Below, one piece after another: positions 4,942 to 6,819 of a DNA stretch of 6,819 bases (within the stretch, counting starts at the first letter, position 1; each line of letters opens with the position of its first letter). A program made the translations under genes and the position numbers. The DNA comes from an uncultured Lachnospiraceae bacterium. Lineage in GTDB: Bacteria; Bacillota; Clostridia; Lachnospirales; Lachnospiraceae. The DNA is taken from positions 1 to 6,819 of the forward strand of contig USGM01000139.1 of NCBI GenBank assembly GCA_900554205.1. The letters are read 5' to 3'. The notes below the pieces were generated by a model, which did no database searches, was not told where the DNA came from, and worked only from the letters and a program-made list of their open reading frames with translations.

Positions 4942-5787
4942 ATGTCGATTATTCTGGATCATGTAAATTATATATATGGCGCTGACACGCCGCTGGCGGT
5001 CAAGGCGCTGGATGACGTCTGCCTTCAGATACCGGACGGACAGTTTGTCGGGATCATCGGACACACGGGCTCCGGGAAGTCCACGCTCGTGCAGCATCTG
5101 AACGGACTGATCAAGGCGTCCTCGGGAAGTATCTTCTTCAACGGCGAAGATATTTACGACAAGGGCTATAATATGAAGCAGCTGCGCAGCAAGGTGGGAC
5201 TGGTCTTTCAGTACCCCGAGCACCAGCTCTTCGAGATCGATGTCTTTACAGATGTATGCTTCGGTCCGAAGAACCTCGGGCTGGACAAGAAGGAGATAGA
5301 GCTTCGGGCATATGATGCGCTGCGGAAGGTAGGACTTCCTGACGAACTCTTTTATCAATCGCCCTTTGAGCTTTCCGGCGGGCAGAAGAGACGTGTCGCC
5401 ATTGCTGGGGTGCTGGCGATGAAGCCGGAGGTTCTCGTGCTGGATGAGCCGACGGCAGGACTTGATCCGAAGGGAAGGGATGAGATCCTGCATCAGATCA
5501 AGAAGCTCCAGACGGAGACAGGAATGACGATCATACTGGTCTCGCATAGCATGGAAGATGTGGCGGAATATGTGAATCGCATTATTGTGATGAACAAGGG
5601 CAGTGTAATGTTCGATGATATTCCTAGAAAGGTATTCGCACATTATAAGGAGCTGGAGGAAGTGGGGCTGGCCGCACCGCAGGTCACCTACATCCTGCAT
5701 GAGCTGAAGAAACGCGGCCTGAATGTTGACACAAGCGCAACTACGATTGAAGAGGCGGCAGAGACAATACTGGAGACATTATGCTAA
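4942..5787 (+). CDS. ecfA2: ECF transporter ATPase subunit A2
   Basis: Second ABC ATPase of the ECF energizing module; it forms an asymmetric heterodimer with EcfA1. The 281-residue protein has Walker A GHTGSGKST (40-48), Q-loop Q90 in VFQYPEHQLFE, signature LSGGQ (144-148), Walker B VLVLDE (164-169, catalytic E169), D-loop GLDP (173-176) and switch H202. The FQYPEHQLFE stretch and the N-terminus SIILDHVNYIYG are typical of EcfA2. Both ATP sites appear complete. The ATG at 4942 follows AGGA (4934-4937) at a short 4-nt spacing, right after the ecfA1 stop, which suggests translational coupling. Its last bases overlap the ecfT start by 7 nt (5781-5787). Confidence 0.95.
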   Translation: MSIILDHVNYIYGADTPLAVKALDDVCLQIPDGQFVGIIGHTGSGKSTLVQHLNGLIKASSGSIFFNGEDIYDKGYNMKQLRSKVGLVFQYPEHQLFEIDVFTDVCFGPKNLGLDKKEIELRAYDALRKVGLPDELFYQSPFELSGGQKRRVAIAGVLAMKPEVLVLDEPTAGLDPKGRDEILHQIKKLQTETGMTIILVSHSMEDVAEYVNRIIVMNKGSVMFDDIPRKVFAHYKELEEVGLAAPQVTYILHELKKRGLNVDTSATTIEEAAETILETLC

Positions 5788-6590
5788 GAGATATTACATT
5801 AGGACAATATTATCAGACGGAATCGGTGATTCACAGACTGGACCCCCGCGTGAAGCTTGCTGGAACCCTGCTGTTCATCATTTCCCTGTTCTTTTTCCGG
5901 AACTTCATAGGGTATCTGGTTGCCGCTTTGTTTCTGGCAGTGGTGATCGGGCTGTCTCATGTGCCCTTCCGGTTCATGGTGAAGGGAATGCGGGCGGTTG
6001 TGTTCCTGCTGCTGATCACAGTGGTGTTCAATCTCTTTCTGACACCGGGAGAAGCGCTGGTTTCCATATGGAAGCTGACGATCACAAAGGAAGGGCTGGC
6101 GACGGCGGTGACGATGGCTGTAAGGCTCACGATGCTGATTATCGGTTCCTCCATCATGACCCTGACGACAACGCCGAACAACCTGACGGACGGACTGGAG
6201 AAGGGGCTGCGGCCCCTGAAGCTGTTCAAGGTTCCGGTGCATGAGGTGGCGATGATGATGTCGATCGCCCTGCGGTTCATTCCGATTCTGCTCGAGGAGA
6301 CGGATAAGATCATGAAGGCGCAGATTGCCAGAGGCGCGGATTTTGAAAGCGGTAATCTGATCCGCCGCGCGAAGGCGCTGGTGCCGCTTCTGGTGCCGCT
6401 GTTTATCTCCGCCTTCCGCCGTGCGAACGACCTCGCCATGGCGATGGAAGCGAGATGCTACAGGGGCGGCGATGGAAGAACGAAGATGAAGCCGCTGATC
6501 TACAAGAGGCGGGACGGAATCGCCTATTTATGCATTCTGGTATATCTGGTGGCAAGTATCGGACTTGGAAGACTGACGCTGGGAATCTGA
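5781..6590 (+). CDS. ecfT: ECF transporter transmembrane coupling protein T
   Basis: EcfT is the membrane scaffold that links the two ATPases to interchangeable substrate-binding S components in vitamin and micronutrient import. The 269-residue protein opens with GQYYQTESVIHRLDPRVKLA (8-27), the conserved entry to the first membrane helix. Hydrophobic segments lie at about residues 26-39, 43-58, 72-87, 106-128 and 247-262. The cytoplasmic coupling helices carry the two family motifs: Ala-Arg-Gly at 183-185 (QIARGADF) and a variant Ala-Arg-Cys at 224-226 (MEARCYRGG). The ATG at 5781 overlaps the ecfA2 stop (ATGCTAA) and has GGAG at 5772-5775, so translation is probably coupled to ecfA2. No S component is encoded nearby, which fits a group II module shared by S proteins encoded elsewhere. 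Confidence 0.94.
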   Translation: MLRDITLGQYYQTESVIHRLDPRVKLAGTLLFIISLFFFRNFIGYLVAALFLAVVIGLSHVPFRFMVKGMRAVVFLLLITVVFNLFLTPGEALVSIWKLTITKEGLATAVTMAVRLTMLIIGSSIMTLTTTPNNLTDGLEKGLRPLKLFKVPVHEVAMMMSIALRFIPILLEETDKIMKAQIARGADFESGNLIRRAKALVPLLVPLFISAFRRANDLAMAMEARCYRGGDGRTKMKPLIYKRRDGIAYLCILVYLVASIGLGRLTLGI

Positions 6591-6622
6591 GACAGGGAAT
6601 AATATTGGGGTCAAAGCCTAAC

Positions 6623-6657
6623 GGGGGCATAGAATATGCGCCCTCCTTGTGAGGGCG
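6623..6657 (+). promoter_or_regulatory. Two competing hairpins in the ecfT-truA gap
   Basis: The 87-nt gap before truA can fold in two exclusive ways. Hairpin 1 pairs 6624-6631 with 6635-6643 around a GAA loop (eight pairs, one bulged G at 6640). Hairpin 2 pairs CGCCCTC (6639-6645) with GAGGGCG (6651-6657) around a 5-nt loop. Both need 6639-6643. Neither is followed by a U-tract, so termination is unlikely and truA is probably co-transcribed with ecfT. The truA ribosome binding site starts 6 nt downstream. A regulatory role is inference. Confidence 0.4.
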
Positions 6658-6677
6658 GCTGTAGGAGTGAGGGGAGT

Positions 6678-6819
6678 ATGAAAAGGGTGCGTCTGACCGT
6701 CGCGTATGACGGAACGAACTATCATGGCTGGCAGGTGCAGGATAACGGGATTACAATAGAAGCCGAGCTGAACCGGTGCCTGTCAGAGCTGTTCGGGGAG
6801 AAAATAGAGGTCATCGGAG
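6678..6819 (+). CDS. truA: tRNA pseudouridine(38-40) synthase TruA (3' end cut by window edge)
   Basis: TruA isomerises uridines 38-40 in the anticodon arm of tRNAs to pseudouridine. Only the first 47 codons are in the window. They show the family N-terminus MKRVRLTVAYDGTNYHGWQV (1-20), with the YDGT-x-YHGWQ signature, followed by ITIEAELNRCLSELFGEKIE. The catalytic Asp (in the R-T-D-A-G-V-H motif, usually about ten residues further on) is beyond the edge. The ATG at 6678 has AGGAG at 6663-6667 with 10-nt spacing. Its position after ecfT matches the widespread Firmicutes order ecfA1-ecfA2-ecfT-truA, often followed by rplM and rpsI, which may lie just outside. Confidence 0.94.
   Translation, partial: MKRVRLTVAYDGTNYHGWQVQDNGITIEAELNRCLSELFGEKIEVIG

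Noticed and set aside
4876..5700. Long open frame antisense to ecfA2
   Set aside because: It lies almost wholly opposite a conserved ABC ATPase gene and has no motif of its own.
5723..6244. Open frame overlapping the ecfA2 end and ecfT in another + frame
   Set aside because: It overlaps two well-supported genes, and its composition (Gly, Asp, Ala, His rich) resembles no protein family.
1..6819. Mobile element, CRISPR array, tRNA or other new gene system
   Set aside because: No transposase, terminal repeats, regularly spaced repeats, or tRNA-like cloverleaf was seen. All sizeable coding regions belong to known families.

Overview
The window looks like a core chromosomal region of a Gram-positive anaerobe of the class Clostridia, most likely Lachnospiraceae. 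I infer this from four things. The gene order is S11, S4, RNA polymerase alpha, L17. L17 carries a long internal insertion. S4 is the form without zinc-binding cysteines. The protein sequences resemble what I remember of Lachnospiraceae homologues; no database was searched.

Left part (1-2923): the promoter-distal end of the alpha (spc-alpha) ribosomal operon on the + strand, with rpsK (5' end cut by the window edge), rpsD, rpoA and rplQ. It ends in a perfect 12-bp GC-rich hairpin that can act as a terminator on both strands. The three gaps between these genes are long for such an operon (132, 104 and 153 nt), and each holds a strong RNA stem-loop. The rpoA-rplQ gap is the most elaborate: it has mutually exclusive stems, and two loops that share the words GGTAA and CCAAAGCG.

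Middle (2944-4085): a single gene on the - strand encodes a membrane-anchored or secreted M15-family zinc peptidase with an acidic, repetitive linker. It converges on rplQ and shares its terminator. It diverges from the next operon, and a recognisable sigma-A-type promoter can be read in each direction of the divergent region. In many Firmicutes rplQ is followed directly by the ECF transporter genes, so this gene interrupts a familiar order.

Right part (4086-6819): ecfA1, ecfA2 and ecfT encode the shared energizing module of a group II ECF vitamin/micronutrient transporter (two ATPases and the transmembrane coupling protein). The genes are tightly packed, with a 7-nt gap and then a 7-nt overlap. 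The first 47 codons of truA (tRNA pseudouridine synthase) follow after an 87-nt gap with two competing hairpins and no obvious terminator. No substrate-binding S component is present, as expected for a module shared among S components encoded elsewhere.

The genes themselves are ordinary housekeeping genes. I see no mobile element, CRISPR array, tRNA or rRNA gene, or new protein system. The observations most worth checking are the structured intercistronic RNAs, especially the rplQ leader, and the inverted peptidase gene placed between two conserved operons.
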